64,000 nt of DNA, from NCBI RefSeq assembly GCF_001598415.1, contig NZ_BCYX01000020.1, positions 1-64,000 on the forward strand, written 5' to 3'. A program made the position numbers and the translations under genes. Source of the DNA: Sphingomonas mali NBRC 15500 (GTDB lineage Bacteria > Pseudomonadota > Alphaproteobacteria > Sphingomonadales > Sphingomonadaceae). Positions 8,329-17,029 of this stretch are shown here, piece after piece. The notes under the pieces were generated by a model. The model was not told the DNA's origin. It did not search any database and worked only from the letters and a program-made list of their open reading frames with translations. How positions within the stretch are numbered: the first letter of the stretch is position 1; the number at the start of each line of letters is the position of its first letter.

Positions 8329-9533
8329 TTGACGGGTGACCAACGCCAGGAGCGAGCATTCGCAACGCCCTGGTCCATTGCCTTGCGGTAGGTCGCGAAG
8401 GTCGTCGGTGTGACGACGTCATCGCCATTGCGAATGGCCGATAGCGCTCGCCGCAATGCGTCGGGGCGGGTCAGGTGGATTGTGTCCCGAAAGTCGGTGA
8501 TCTGCGTCAGTCGCGGGTCGGCATCCAGCGCGTGGGCAGTGACATTGGGCAGGCCGTTGGCCGCGACCGCCTCCACGACACATTGATAGAAATCGACCAA
8601 CTGACGGTAATGCGACCCGGTCCCCCAACTCGGATAATATTGTGAATAGGGGTGTTTTTGCCAGTTGTAATAGGATTGGAACGGTACCGGCGGGAACAGC
8701 AGGTCGACATGGATCTTGCGGATCATCGCCGCTCGCCCGACCGGCAGCAATACTCGGTCGATGAAGGGATAAGACGAGCACGTTCTGACGGGCGCCGGTT
8801 CGAAGATGGCGGGATCGGGATGGGCGACCGAATCGTCGAGCATCGCCATGATGTCCGGGCGGGTGGTCACCGCGGGAGCGTCGTATAGTTTATCGACCTC
8901 CGGGCGCCACTCAGGCACGTCGAAATTGTCCCCTTTCAAGCGATGCAGGCTGGCGCGGACCACGGGAAGCGTGAAGTCCGGCATGTCGAACCATTGATTG
9001 GTGAGCGACGCGATCGCTCCGCGGCCAAGGTATTCCATCTTGTCGTCGGCGCGCATCTGGACATAGTCGATGCCGATCATCAACCGCTTCAGGCCGGGCG
9101 TATCCACCGCAGCGGTCAGGACCCTGCTCGCATCTGGCGGCATCAGGGCCTCGTACGACAGATTGACCGATGACTTGTAGCCGAATGCGGCGTCGAGTTG
9201 CTCCTCGGTGAATGGCATGGCCGTCGAACTGCCGAGCAGGATCAAGTCGTGCGGCGTGTTCACGTACACGCGAACCAGATTGACCTTCTCGATCGTCGGA
9301 TAGCTTTGACGAGTCAGTCGCGGGGACAATCCCCACGGTCGTAGGTCATAGGGATCGACCAGCATCAGGATGGCGCAAAGGCCGATACCGTACAGCACCG
9401 GCAACACGACGACCGGCAGGAATAATCGGTTATTCGCTTGGGCGATGATGAACCTGTGGGCGCCCTGCCGTCGCGGTGCTCCGTAGATCGTCCGCCGGAT
9501 CGCCGACACCAGCCGGTCGATGATCGCCCGCAT
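8325..9533 (-). CDS. SGNH-like membrane-anchored protein, copy A (polysaccharide O-acylation operon)
   Basis: 402 residues. One transmembrane helix lies at about 38-59 (LFLPVVVLPVLYGIGLCAIL), with a basic cytoplasmic N-terminus, so the rest is predicted periplasmic. LLGSSTAMPF (about 99-108) supplies the candidate nucleophile Ser and FRDTIHLT near the C-terminus the Asp/His pair, as in SGNH hydrolase-fold acyltransferases. It is the paralogue of the next gene down, with conserved positions along the full length. Its start overlaps the MBOAT stop as TGATG, so the genes are translationally coupled. The likely role is as the periplasmic partner of the MBOAT protein in glycan O-acylation. A carbohydrate esterase is the main alternative. 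Confidence 0.74.
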   Translation of the reverse strand: MRAIIDRLVSAIRRTIYGAPRRQGAHRFIIAQANNRLFLPVVVLPVLYGIGLCAILMLVDPYDLRPWGLSPRLTRQSYPTIEKVNLVRVYVNTPHDLILLGSSTAMPFTEEQLDAAFGYKSSVNLSYEALMPPDASRVLTAAVDTPGLKRLMIGIDYVQMRADDKMEYLGRGAIASLTNQWFDMPDFTLPVVRASLHRLKGDNFDVPEWRPEVDKLYDAPAVTTRPDIMAMLDDSVAHPDPAIFEPAPVRTCSSYPFIDRVLLPVGRAAMIRKIHVDLLFPPVPFQSYYNWQKHPYSQYYPSWGTGSHYRQLVDFYQCVVEAVAANGLPNVTAHALDADPRLTQITDFRDTIHLTRPDALRRALSAIRNGDDVVTPTTFATYRKAMDQGVANARSWRWSPVK

Positions 9534-11101
9534 CAGAACACCTGATAGGCGAAGGGTGTCACTGCCGACATCTTGCCGATGACCGCCGCGATCGCCGCGC
9601 AGACCAACAATCCCCAGAACAAGGTCGGGCGCCAGCGGAACGCGAAGAGGCGCGGCGTGATCGATACGTTAATGTACGAGCGGATTCCGGGGCGGTAGCG
9701 GCCGAGCATTTCATAGGCATTGGGGCCGAACATCACGATCGCATAGGCCAGGCCCAGCTGAGCGAATTTCCAGGTCGAGGGCAGGTCGACGCCGGGCTGG
9801 GCGGGATTGCCCAGGCTGCCGAGAAGGTGGCCGAAGTCCGCCAGGGTCGCCGACCGGAACAATGCGAACGTCAGGATCAGCAGCGGAATCGTCAGCGCCA
9901 TGCCGCCCAGCATCCGGATCGGCTCGGCGATCGTCTTGCGCCGCTTCTTCCACCATTTGGTGCCGCGAACTTCGGTCTCCAGAATGTACCAGAGGCCGTG
10001 GATCGTCCCGAACAGCACGTAGGTCAGGCGGGGGCCGTGCCACAGCCCGATGACGATGAAGTTCACGATCAGCGGCAACCATAGCGAGACCGCCTGGGCG
10101 CGGGCGCCGCGCCAGCGTTTGCGCGCGGCATAACGCGTGCCGGCGATCGACAGTGGGGAAAACAGGAAACGCGCGATCACGCGGGTCAGCGTGATATGCC
10201 AGCGACGGTAGAAATCGACGATCCCGGTCGCGCGCGACGGCGAATCGAAATTGATCGGCAGGGTGATGCCCATCATCCGCGCGACGCCCAGCGCCATGTC
10301 CGAATAGCCCGAAAAATCGAAATAGAGCTGGACGTAATAGGCGACCATCGCCTCGATCGCGCGCAGTCCCCCGGTGGCGCCATGGGCAGCGACGTCGGCG
10401 AACACCGGGTCGACCCAGTCGCGACCGATGATGTCGGCAAAATAGAACTTCTTGACCAGGCCGATCGCGAGCAACGTCAGCCCGATCGACAGATCGATCG
10501 GGCGGATCCGCCCGAACGACGAGCGGGCGAATTGCGGAACGACCTCGACCAGATAAGCGATCGGGCCGATCAGCAGATTGGGGAACATCGACGCGAAGGC
10601 GAAGAAGCGGAGCGGGGGGTTGGCCGGCGACAGCGCCTCGCCGGCGCGCGGCTTCTGCAGGTCGGTCGCCACCGCGCCGCGCGCGCTGAACCCGTCGAGC
10701 AAGGCGACCGATCGCTGGAAGGTGAGGAACGACAAGGTCGTCGGGATCAGCGCGGCGAGCGACAGCGACGCGGTGCCGATGACCGGAATCCACCCCAGCC
10801 AGACCGAATATTTGGCCAGCGCGAGCAGTCCGATGTTGGCGGCGATACCGGTGTACAGCGCGAGCCTGACCGAAGCAGGTCGATCCGACCGCACGATCAC
10901 CATTAGCAGCGCGTAATTGACCAGCGCACTCGCGACGATCACCACCAGGAAGGCAATGCCCTGAGTAGCGCCGAACAGCAGCGACGCCGCGGTGAGCACG
11001 GTAAGCGCGCCGCGACTGCCCCATAGCCGTCCTGCTGCCGCGAACACGATCAGGAAGATCGGCAGGCACATGAACAGCAAGGCTGGGTGGACCAGACTCA
11101 C
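9533..11101 (-). CDS. MBOAT family membrane-bound O-acyltransferase (AlgI/DltB-like)
   Basis: A 522-residue polytopic membrane protein of the MBOAT family. The hallmark is the conserved VIGLWHGPRLTYVLFGTIHG region, with histidines near residues 352 and 367; the second is the catalytic His in the AlgI/DltB group. YFDFSGYSDMALGVARMMG and FYRRWHITLTRVI upstream are also diagnostic of AlgI-type proteins. Such proteins move an acyl group from a cytoplasmic donor across the inner membrane to an acceptor glycan or periplasmic partner. GTG 11101 overlaps the FkbH-like stop as GTGA. The adjacent ACP makes a carrier-protein donor likely, as in the Dlt system, rather than acetyl-CoA. Confidence 0.92.
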   Translation of the reverse strand: MSLVHPALLFMCLPIFLIVFAAAGRLWGSRGALTVLTAASLLFGATQGIAFLVVIVASALVNYALLMVIVRSDRPASVRLALYTGIAANIGLLALAKYSVWLGWIPVIGTASLSLAALIPTTLSFLTFQRSVALLDGFSARGAVATDLQKPRAGEALSPANPPLRFFAFASMFPNLLIGPIAYLVEVVPQFARSSFGRIRPIDLSIGLTLLAIGLVKKFYFADIIGRDWVDPVFADVAAHGATGGLRAIEAMVAYYVQLYFDFSGYSDMALGVARMMGITLPINFDSPSRATGIVDFYRRWHITLTRVIARFLFSPLSIAGTRYAARKRWRGARAQAVSLWLPLIVNFIVIGLWHGPRLTYVLFGTIHGLWYILETEVRGTKWWKKRRKTIAEPIRMLGGMALTIPLLILTFALFRSATLADFGHLLGSLGNPAQPGVDLPSTWKFAQLGLAYAIVMFGPNAYEMLGRYRPGIRSYINVSITPRLFAFRWRPTLFWGLLVCAAIAAVIGKMSAVTPFAYQVF

Positions 11102-12996
11102 AGGGCGGTTTGCTCGCGCGAAAAGGGAAGGTCGGGCGCGGTATAGCCGGTCAAGTCGAGCCGGTAGCGGCGTTCGCCGTCTGCCTCCTCACTGGTCAGC
11201 TCGAGACCCAGCGTGTCGAACAAGGTGCGCACCATACCGTTCTTGGCCGTCGGCAGATAGCGCGCGTAGAGCCTTGATTTGCCGGCCTCGCGTGCCCGCT
11301 CGACTACGGCCTCGAGCATGGCCTCCTCGACCCGGCGGCCGAGCACGCGGCAACTCATCAGCCAGGTATCGACGTCGAGCGCGTCCGGATCGTCGGCATG
11401 GGGGCGGGCGATCACCACGCCGATCATCCCGAAATCGCTGAACTTGTCCTTCAGCCGGACTTGCAGCGTCAGCGTGTCGGCCTCGGCCTCGACCGCGCGC
11501 ACCCCGGCTTCGGAATAACGCCGCGTCGTCAGGTTGAACTGGTTCGACTTGTTGATCAGCTGCGAAATGCGCGCGCGGCCCTGAGCGTCGAACGGCTGCG
11601 CGGTCAGCGTCATGTCGAGCGCGCGGAGGTAATCGCCCAGGTCACGCGACTGTTGCTTGACCTCGGCGCGTTGCGCATTGGCGATGTAGCTGTCGACCCG
11701 CGCGCCGTCCTCGATCGAATAGGCAAGCGCCTCGAAATAACCGGCGCTGGTGAGATACAGCGGATAATAGGCGGGATCGGCGGGCAGCTCGGGCACTGCC
11801 ACCATTGGCAATGCCGCGCGCACCTGGGCTCGTTCGGCGCTGTTGTCGTCGAGGAACACCAGCGCATCGAGCCCGATCTCGAGCGTCGCGGCGATCGCCT
11901 CGAGGTTACTCGGCTTGTCCGTCCAATTGGCTTGGAACACCGCGATATCGCTTTCACGCAGGAGCATGTCGGCATGCTCGCGAAACGGCTGGCGCGCGGT
12001 CTCGTCGAAATTCTTGGAGCACACCGCCAGGATGATGCCGCGCTCTTTCAGGTCGAGCGCGAGTTGCTGCACCGTCAGGAAGCTCTCGCCCTCCGGGTTG
12101 CCTGCGCCGATCAGGATGTTCTCTATCCCATCGTCGCCGATCACGCCGCCCCACAAGGTATTGTCGCAATCGAGCACCAGGCATTTGCGCGCCTTGCCGC
12201 GCAATGCGCCGACCATTCGTGCCACCATGTCCGCGAACAGCGGGGCGCAATCTGGCGCTATCGGCAGCTTGTAGAGGTTCCACATCACCGGATCGAACCA
12301 GGTCGCCGTACCGACCTGTTCGGCCAGTCCCGCGACATCGGCGATCAGCGCACCCATCTCCAACGCCAGATCGCGCAATCCGCGGTTAAACGCCGCGATC
12401 TGTGCGCGCTGGGTCCCGGCCACCGCGCAGTCGATGCTACCGAACAGGCCGCCTGGAGGGGTGGCGATGTTGCTCACGATGATCTGCGCACCCGGCGCCT
12501 CGGCGAGCGCGCGCAGCACCATCGCGATGTGATCGAGGGCCGCGTCGACGGTGCCGGCAGGATCAGCGCTGAACCGGTCCAGGGCAAGCCAGCGATGATC
12601 GAAATGCACGAAGACGGCGTCGGGCCTGATCGCAAAGACCTCTGCGCCGGGATTGAACGCTGTCTGGATGATCTGGTCGTATTCGGCCACCGCCAGGTCG
12701 AGCGCGACGCCGTGCCGGGCACCCGCGGCGGCGAGCGCGTCCTCGATCGTGTCGAACGTCGCCGATGACAGCACCGCCAGCCGGAATGGCGCAAGCGGGG
12801 CAAGCGAGATGTCCCCCGCTGTCAGGCCGCGCATCGTCTTGGCGAAGGCGCGAGCCTGGGTCGAATTGAGGCGGTGCAGCGCGAGTTGCGCCAGCGCGGC
12901 GCCGTGCCCTTCGGCAAGGGACGGCACAGCTTTCAGCCGCGCCCGGAAATCCTCGGGAGCATTGGGCAACCATGGCATGTGCCAGGGGACGAACAT
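11098..12996 (-). CDS. FkbH-like HAD-IIIC family protein
   Basis: 632 residues. Residues 1-260 form an N-terminal SGNH-like region. A HAD domain follows whose nucleophile motif is LVLDCDNTLWGG with D276-x-D278-x-T280, then CSKN and FLDDN motifs. The C-terminal third (INKSNQFNLTTRRY, DKFSDFGMIGVV, CRVLGRRVEEAML) is the GNAT-like part typical of FkbH. In polyketide pathways FkbH proteins take glycerate from 1,3-bisphosphoglycerate, dephosphorylate it and load it on an ACP. No polyketide synthase is nearby here; instead an ACP lies upstream and an MBOAT acyltransferase downstream. Loading a glyceryl or related unit for glycan decoration is the best inference. Its HAD nucleophile looks intact. 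Confidence 0.88.
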   Translation of the reverse strand: MFVPWHMPWLPNAPEDFRARLKAVPSLAEGHGAALAQLALHRLNSTQARAFAKTMRGLTAGDISLAPLAPFRLAVLSSATFDTIEDALAAAGARHGVALDLAVAEYDQIIQTAFNPGAEVFAIRPDAVFVHFDHRWLALDRFSADPAGTVDAALDHIAMVLRALAEAPGAQIIVSNIATPPGGLFGSIDCAVAGTQRAQIAAFNRGLRDLALEMGALIADVAGLAEQVGTATWFDPVMWNLYKLPIAPDCAPLFADMVARMVGALRGKARKCLVLDCDNTLWGGVIGDDGIENILIGAGNPEGESFLTVQQLALDLKERGIILAVCSKNFDETARQPFREHADMLLRESDIAVFQANWTDKPSNLEAIAATLEIGLDALVFLDDNSAERAQVRAALPMVAVPELPADPAYYPLYLTSAGYFEALAYSIEDGARVDSYIANAQRAEVKQQSRDLGDYLRALDMTLTAQPFDAQGRARISQLINKSNQFNLTTRRYSEAGVRAVEAEADTLTLQVRLKDKFSDFGMIGVVIARPHADDPDALDVDTWLMSCRVLGRRVEEAMLEAVVERAREAGKSRLYARYLPTAKNGMVRTLFDTLGLELTSEEADGERRYRLDLTGYTAPDLPFSREQTAL

Positions 12997-13032
12997 CCGC
13001 GAGACTCTAGCTTCCGGTTTTTGTTCTGTGCG

Positions 13033-13281
13033 TCAGAGTTTGGAACGGACCAGCGCGACCAGCCCGCCGACATTCTTCAGCGAGGTGATCTCCGATGTCT
13101 GGAAGCGCACGCCGAATTCCTCCTCGACCGCGATCATGATGCGGACGTGCGCCAGACTGTCCCAGCCGTCGACGCTGTTCGCTTCGGTCGTCGGGGTTAG
13201 CGTGAGCTCATCGTCGTCGAGTTGATCGCGCACCACGTTAGTAATCCGAGACAGAATCTCTTCGTCGGTCAACACGCGCAC
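13033..13281 (-). CDS. Acyl carrier protein
   Basis: An 82-residue acidic carrier protein. The phosphopantetheine attachment site is Ser42 in GWDSLAHVRIM, with a hydrophobic helix IMIAVEEEFGVRF after it. DSLAH rather than DSLDT marks it as a dedicated, not fatty-acid, ACP. It is the first gene of the operon, 36 bp before the FkbH-like gene, and is the expected acceptor of the FkbH-loaded acyl unit. It starts with GTG 13281 after AAACGGGG; a second GTG two codons later is possible. Confidence 0.9.
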   Translation of the reverse strand: MRVLTDEEILSRITNVVRDQLDDDELTLTPTTEANSVDGWDSLAHVRIMIAVEEEFGVRFQTSEITSLKNVGGLVALVRSKL

Positions 13282-13529
13282 CCCCGTTTAGCTGTTTCTG
13301 CCCGCTTGCCCGACACGTCAGTGACCGAGCGCCGAACCAATAGAAACCTCGTCAAAAAACTGTCTGGCCACTGGTTACTGAGCCGGGTCGCTCCGTATCT
13401 GGCAAAGGCAGTCGATGCAATGCCGCACAAAATGCCCAGAGGGTGGTTGCGCACCCTATAGGCCTTGCGTCCAACGCAGCAGCAGGCGATGAGACCGGCC
13501 GCTGCCTGAGCGATGGAAAGGAACGGCTT

Positions 13530-14489
13530 TTGAATGCGCAAATCGACTTGCCGACGCGAGATGCCTTACTAGCCTCGCTGCAGCCTTATCCGGCTACGAC
13601 GCAGATCGTCTCGGTGCTGCTCGACACCTGGCCCGAGCATGAAAAATATGTCCGAGCCCGCTTCCGCACGATCGACCCCGGCCTGGAAGAGCGGATCGAC
13701 CAATTGTCGGCGCTCGCGCTCAAGGATATCGGCGACCAGTTGACCGAATATTGCGAATGCTATCGCTGGATGTGCGAAGCCTTTGTCGACGAGGAAATCC
13801 ATTTCGCGCGGCACAAGGAATATCGCCTGTCGGATTTCGATGAAGTCTATCGCGAGGTCTATTCGAACCCGGACATCATGCGCCGCTATGTGCGCGGCAT
13901 CCTCATTTCGCAGATCATCTGGGAACCGCACGCCAAGGCGTTCGACTATTTCCGCCAGGAATTCCTCGCCAGGGCGCCGGCGGGCGCGAGCTATCTCGAG
14001 GTCGGCCCCGGCCACGGCCTGTTCCTCTATTTCGCCTCGCAATCGGCGAACATCGCGCGGCTCGAAGCCTGGGACGTGTCCGATTCGAGCATCGCGGAGA
14101 CGCGGCACGCGCTCGCCAAGCTGGGTGTATCGCGCGAGATCGAGATCATCGAACAGGACGTGCTGCGGGTGCTGTCGCGCAGCGAAGAATTCGACATGGC
14201 GGTGATCAGCGAAGTGCTGGAGCATCTTGAACGCCCAGATAGTGCGTTGCAGTCGTTGCACGCGGCGCTCAAGCCGGGCGGACGGATTTTCATCAACGCT
14301 CCGATTAACAGCCCCGCGCCCGATCACATCTATCTGTGGCGTTCGACCGGCGAGTTTGTCGCGTTCGTCGAGGCGCAGGGATTCGAGATCGAACAGGCGG
14401 TGTTCCTACCGCTAACCGGCGCGACGTTGGAAAAGGCGCAGCGCCGCGATTTGTCGATCTCGTGTGTGGTGATCGGCCGCAAAATCTGA
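13530..14489 (+). CDS. Class I SAM-dependent methyltransferase
   Basis: About 320 residues. An N-terminal helical region (RTIDPGLEERIDQLSALALKD) precedes the Rossmann methyltransferase domain: motif I YLEVGPGHGLFLYFA near residue 155, the acidic strand AWDVSD, EQDVLRVL, then VISEVLEHLERPDSALQSL and LKPGGRIFINAP. I take TTG 13530 as the start because AAAGGAACGG sits 8 bases before it and the codons further upstream look non-coding. The gene is divergent from the ACP/FkbH/MBOAT operon. In FK520-type pathways an O-methyltransferase modifies the FkbH-loaded unit on the ACP, so methylation of the same acyl unit or of the target glycan is possible but unproven. Confidence 0.78.
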   Translation: MNAQIDLPTRDALLASLQPYPATTQIVSVLLDTWPEHEKYVRARFRTIDPGLEERIDQLSALALKDIGDQLTEYCECYRWMCEAFVDEEIHFARHKEYRLSDFDEVYREVYSNPDIMRRYVRGILISQIIWEPHAKAFDYFRQEFLARAPAGASYLEVGPGHGLFLYFASQSANIARLEAWDVSDSSIAETRHALAKLGVSREIEIIEQDVLRVLSRSEEFDMAVISEVLEHLERPDSALQSLHAALKPGGRIFINAPINSPAPDHIYLWRSTGEFVAFVEAQGFEIEQAVFLPLTGATLEKAQRRDLSISCVVIGRKI

Positions 14490-14584
14490 CGCAAAGAGTG
14501 AGCGCGGTTGCTGCCTGACGAGGCGCTGCGACATTGGCCGTTTCGAGGTGTTGACCGCAGTTCGCCCGAACCATCGAGGATGGA

Positions 14585-16039
14585 ATGACCAAAAAAAACG
14601 CGTTGTGGTTGTTCGTCATAATCCTCTTATTCGGCCGAATAATATTCTTCATGTCCGGTCAGCCGATCGTTCGCGCCGACGCCTTGCTGTATCTGCAGGC
14701 AGCTCAGTCGATGCTTCGTACGGGAGAGTTGGCGCATCCGACCTTTCAGGCGAAGACGCTATCTATCCTGGTCGCCCCGGTTATGGCGTTGTTCGGGCCA
14801 CCGGATTCCTACGGCATCATCTCGGCTGAGGCCGGAGGAAACACGGCGCGTGCCGCTGGATTGTTCCAGTTGATACAACTCTGCGCCGACGCGGCAATGC
14901 TGTTGGTTTTGTTTCATGTCTTCCGACGGTCCGCACGGACGTCATCGTTGGTCAGCGCTGGGATGATCGCCTTGTTGTTCCTTCAGCCTGTTACCGCCGG
15001 TTGGGTCAATTGGGTATTTCCCGACACGTTGACGATGGCAACGTTCGTCATCGGTCTGTGCTTCTTCACGGCGGCGACGCGAGCGGGCCGTCGATGGCCG
15101 CTAGCGTTGGCGGGTCTGGGCGGCTTGCTGATGGGCGTGTCGGGGATGTTGCGCATCGACATGCTGGCGCTGATCGCTGTGTTGATGGTGATCGCGTTCG
15201 TCCTGCTATGGATCGGGCGCTTTCCGCGACTGGGTCGACTGGCCCTGGTCACGTGTCTCGGGCTGGCGTCGCCGGTCGCCGCAGTCATGGCAGCCGAAAT
15301 GCACGCGCATGGCGATCCACGCTATATAATCGTCAACTCGTCCGACAACCCTAGCCTTAGCATGCCACACTATCATCAATGGACGCGGAGCTGGATTTAC
15401 ACGCAAGACGAATTCGCGACATTCGTTCTTGGCGAGGGGCACGATGCCAGCTGGTCCGGCTACGACGTAAAGGCCTTTCCCGCGCGAGCATTTGCAAGCG
15501 ATGTCGATCGTCAAATCGCGGATATCGCGCTGAAACGTTGGAAGGCCCTCGGTTACGACGCAAACGTCGATGCCGCATTCGCGCAGGTCAGCAACGATCT
15601 GGCGCACGCCCGGCCAATGCAGAAATGGGTTTTGGCTCCAGCGATCCGTGTCCTCACCCTTTGGCCCAACCGTGACGGCGGAGCGGCGATCAAGTCCGTG
15701 CTGCACACGCGCGACCGCATGCCCGGCGTTGCGATCGTCGTGCTCGGGTGCAAGCTCGTGATCCTACTGATCGCGGGCATCGGCGGCGTTCTTGGACTCC
15801 GCTCACTTCGACGATCGCTGTTCGCGCATCGCCGCCTAGTGCTGACGGATTTTCGACTGTTGCTGGTTCTTTGCGGGCTGGCGGTCATCGGGCGGACGTT
15901 GGAGCTTGTGGTGCTGAACCTTTTCGTGGGCGGGTCTTCGATGGAGACGCGCTACCTCCTGCCGGTCTGGCCCTGCGTGATCGCGATCGCGCTGTACGGT
16001 TATGTCCGGGTCGTCGAAATCATCCGAGACCGGGCATAG
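14585..16039 (+). CDS. Polytopic membrane protein, GT-C (GT39/GT83-like) glycosyltransferase candidate
   Basis: 484 residues with about ten to twelve transmembrane segments and a periplasmic loop between roughly 240 and 370 (HAHGDPRYI, MPHYHQWTRSWIY, VDRQIADIALKRW). After the first helix comes QPIVRADALLYLQAAQSML, an acidic motif followed by Tyr like the catalytic Asp region in the first loop of lipid-linked GT-C sugar transferases. WVFPDTLTMATFVIGL also fits that fold. The substrate is unknown. It lies downstream of the methyltransferase in the same direction (95 bp gap) and beside the acylation operon, so a role in building the same glycan is reasonable. Only fold-level similarity is claimed. 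Confidence 0.62.
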   Translation: MTKKNALWLFVIILLFGRIIFFMSGQPIVRADALLYLQAAQSMLRTGELAHPTFQAKTLSILVAPVMALFGPPDSYGIISAEAGGNTARAAGLFQLIQLCADAAMLLVLFHVFRRSARTSSLVSAGMIALLFLQPVTAGWVNWVFPDTLTMATFVIGLCFFTAATRAGRRWPLALAGLGGLLMGVSGMLRIDMLALIAVLMVIAFVLLWIGRFPRLGRLALVTCLGLASPVAAVMAAEMHAHGDPRYIIVNSSDNPSLSMPHYHQWTRSWIYTQDEFATFVLGEGHDASWSGYDVKAFPARAFASDVDRQIADIALKRWKALGYDANVDAAFAQVSNDLAHARPMQKWVLAPAIRVLTLWPNRDGGAAIKSVLHTRDRMPGVAIVVLGCKLVILLIAGIGGVLGLRSLRRSLFAHRRLVLTDFRLLLVLCGLAVIGRTLELVVLNLFVGGSSMETRYLLPVWPCVIAIALYGYVRVVEIIRDRA

Positions 16040-16089
16040 GGGCGCCCGTCGGGATCGGGTGGCGCGACCGAAGAAGGCATATTGGCAGC

Positions 16090-17025
16090 TCAATAGCCCA
16101 GTACCAGATCCACCACATTCTCCATCGGCCGATCGTTCACGAACGCGTCGAGGTTGCGCAGGAACAAGGCCGCGGCGCGCGGGAACATCTTGGTCTGGCT
16201 GCGGCCCGACAAATGCATCGTGACCACGCAATTGGGCGCCGACCATAAAGGGTGATCGGCGGGCAGCGGCTCGGGGTGCGTTGGATCGAGGAACGCCCCG
16301 GCGATCTTCCGCCCGTGGAGCGCGGCTAGCAGGGCCACTTCATCGATCATGTCGCCGCGCGCGATATTGATCAGCCAGGCCGAGGGCTTCATCCGCGCGA
16401 GTTCGGCGGCGCCGACCATCGCCTTGGTCTCGTCGGTCGAGGGCGCGGCGAGGATCACCCAGTCGAAATTGCCGAGCCGTTCCTGCCATTGGTCGGACGT
16501 GAGCGTGCCGTCGCGGCCCGATCGCGTAACGCCGGTGACCTCGACGCCGAACGCCTCCAGCCGCGTCGCGATCAATTTGCCGATCGCGCCCATGCCGACG
16601 ATCAACGCGGTGGTTTCGAACAATTCGACCTTGCCGGGAGCGTCCTTCGGCCATTCGTGCCGGTCATGCGCGCGGACCACCTCGTCAAAACGCTTGGCGG
16701 CGACCAGCACGCCCATCACGGCATATTCGGCGACCGCGAGCGCATTGATGCCGACGCCGTTGGTCAGCATCGTGCCGCGCTCGCGCATCAAATCGAGCGG
16801 AAAGGCGTCGAGTCCGGCATAGATGGTCGATACCCATTTCAGCCGCTTGCCATGGTGGATCGCTTCGGCGGTCAGGCTGGTCGGCTGCATGTCGACCCAG
16901 GCAATGTCGGCATCGACGATCATCGCATTGGCTTCGGCCGGCGAGGCGAACCACGCTGTCTCCAGCCCCGGCGGCAGGTGCGGTTCGAGCAGGGGGCGCG
17001 CCAGTGCAGGCAGGAGAGCTTTCAC
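16090..17025 (-). CDS. D-isomer-specific 2-hydroxyacid dehydrogenase family protein
   Basis: About 311 residues. The NAD(P)-binding motif is LIVGMGAIGKLIATRL, the catalytic Arg lies in NIARGDMIDE, the Glu in DPTHPEPLPADHPLW, and the His in TMHLSGRS. These are the elements of the glyoxylate/hydroxypyruvate reductase type of this family, which interconverts 2-oxo and 2-hydroxy acids with a nicotinamide cofactor. GTG 17025 is chosen since TGAAGG overlapping the upstream stop serves as ribosome-binding site only 5 bases before it, which couples the gene to the TM2 gene. Longer readings run back into that gene. The true substrate is not evident. Confidence 0.82.
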   Translation of the reverse strand: MKALLPALARPLLEPHLPPGLETAWFASPAEANAMIVDADIAWVDMQPTSLTAEAIHHGKRLKWVSTIYAGLDAFPLDLMRERGTMLTNGVGINALAVAEYAVMGVLVAAKRFDEVVRAHDRHEWPKDAPGKVELFETTALIVGMGAIGKLIATRLEAFGVEVTGVTRSGRDGTLTSDQWQERLGNFDWVILAAPSTDETKAMVGAAELARMKPSAWLINIARGDMIDEVALLAALHGRKIAGAFLDPTHPEPLPADHPLWSAPNCVVTMHLSGRSQTKMFPRAAALFLRNLDAFVNDRPMENVVDLVLGY

Positions 17026-17029
17026 GCCT

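Noticed and set aside
9711..11069. Alternate-frame open reading on the same strand as the MBOAT gene
   Set aside because: Arg/Asp-rich frame-shadow of the MBOAT gene, whose own frame has helices and catalytic His.
11098..13281. Polyketide or non-ribosomal peptide cluster around FkbH and the ACP
   Set aside because: No ketosynthase, acyltransferase or adenylation domain is present; the neighbours are glycan O-acylation genes.
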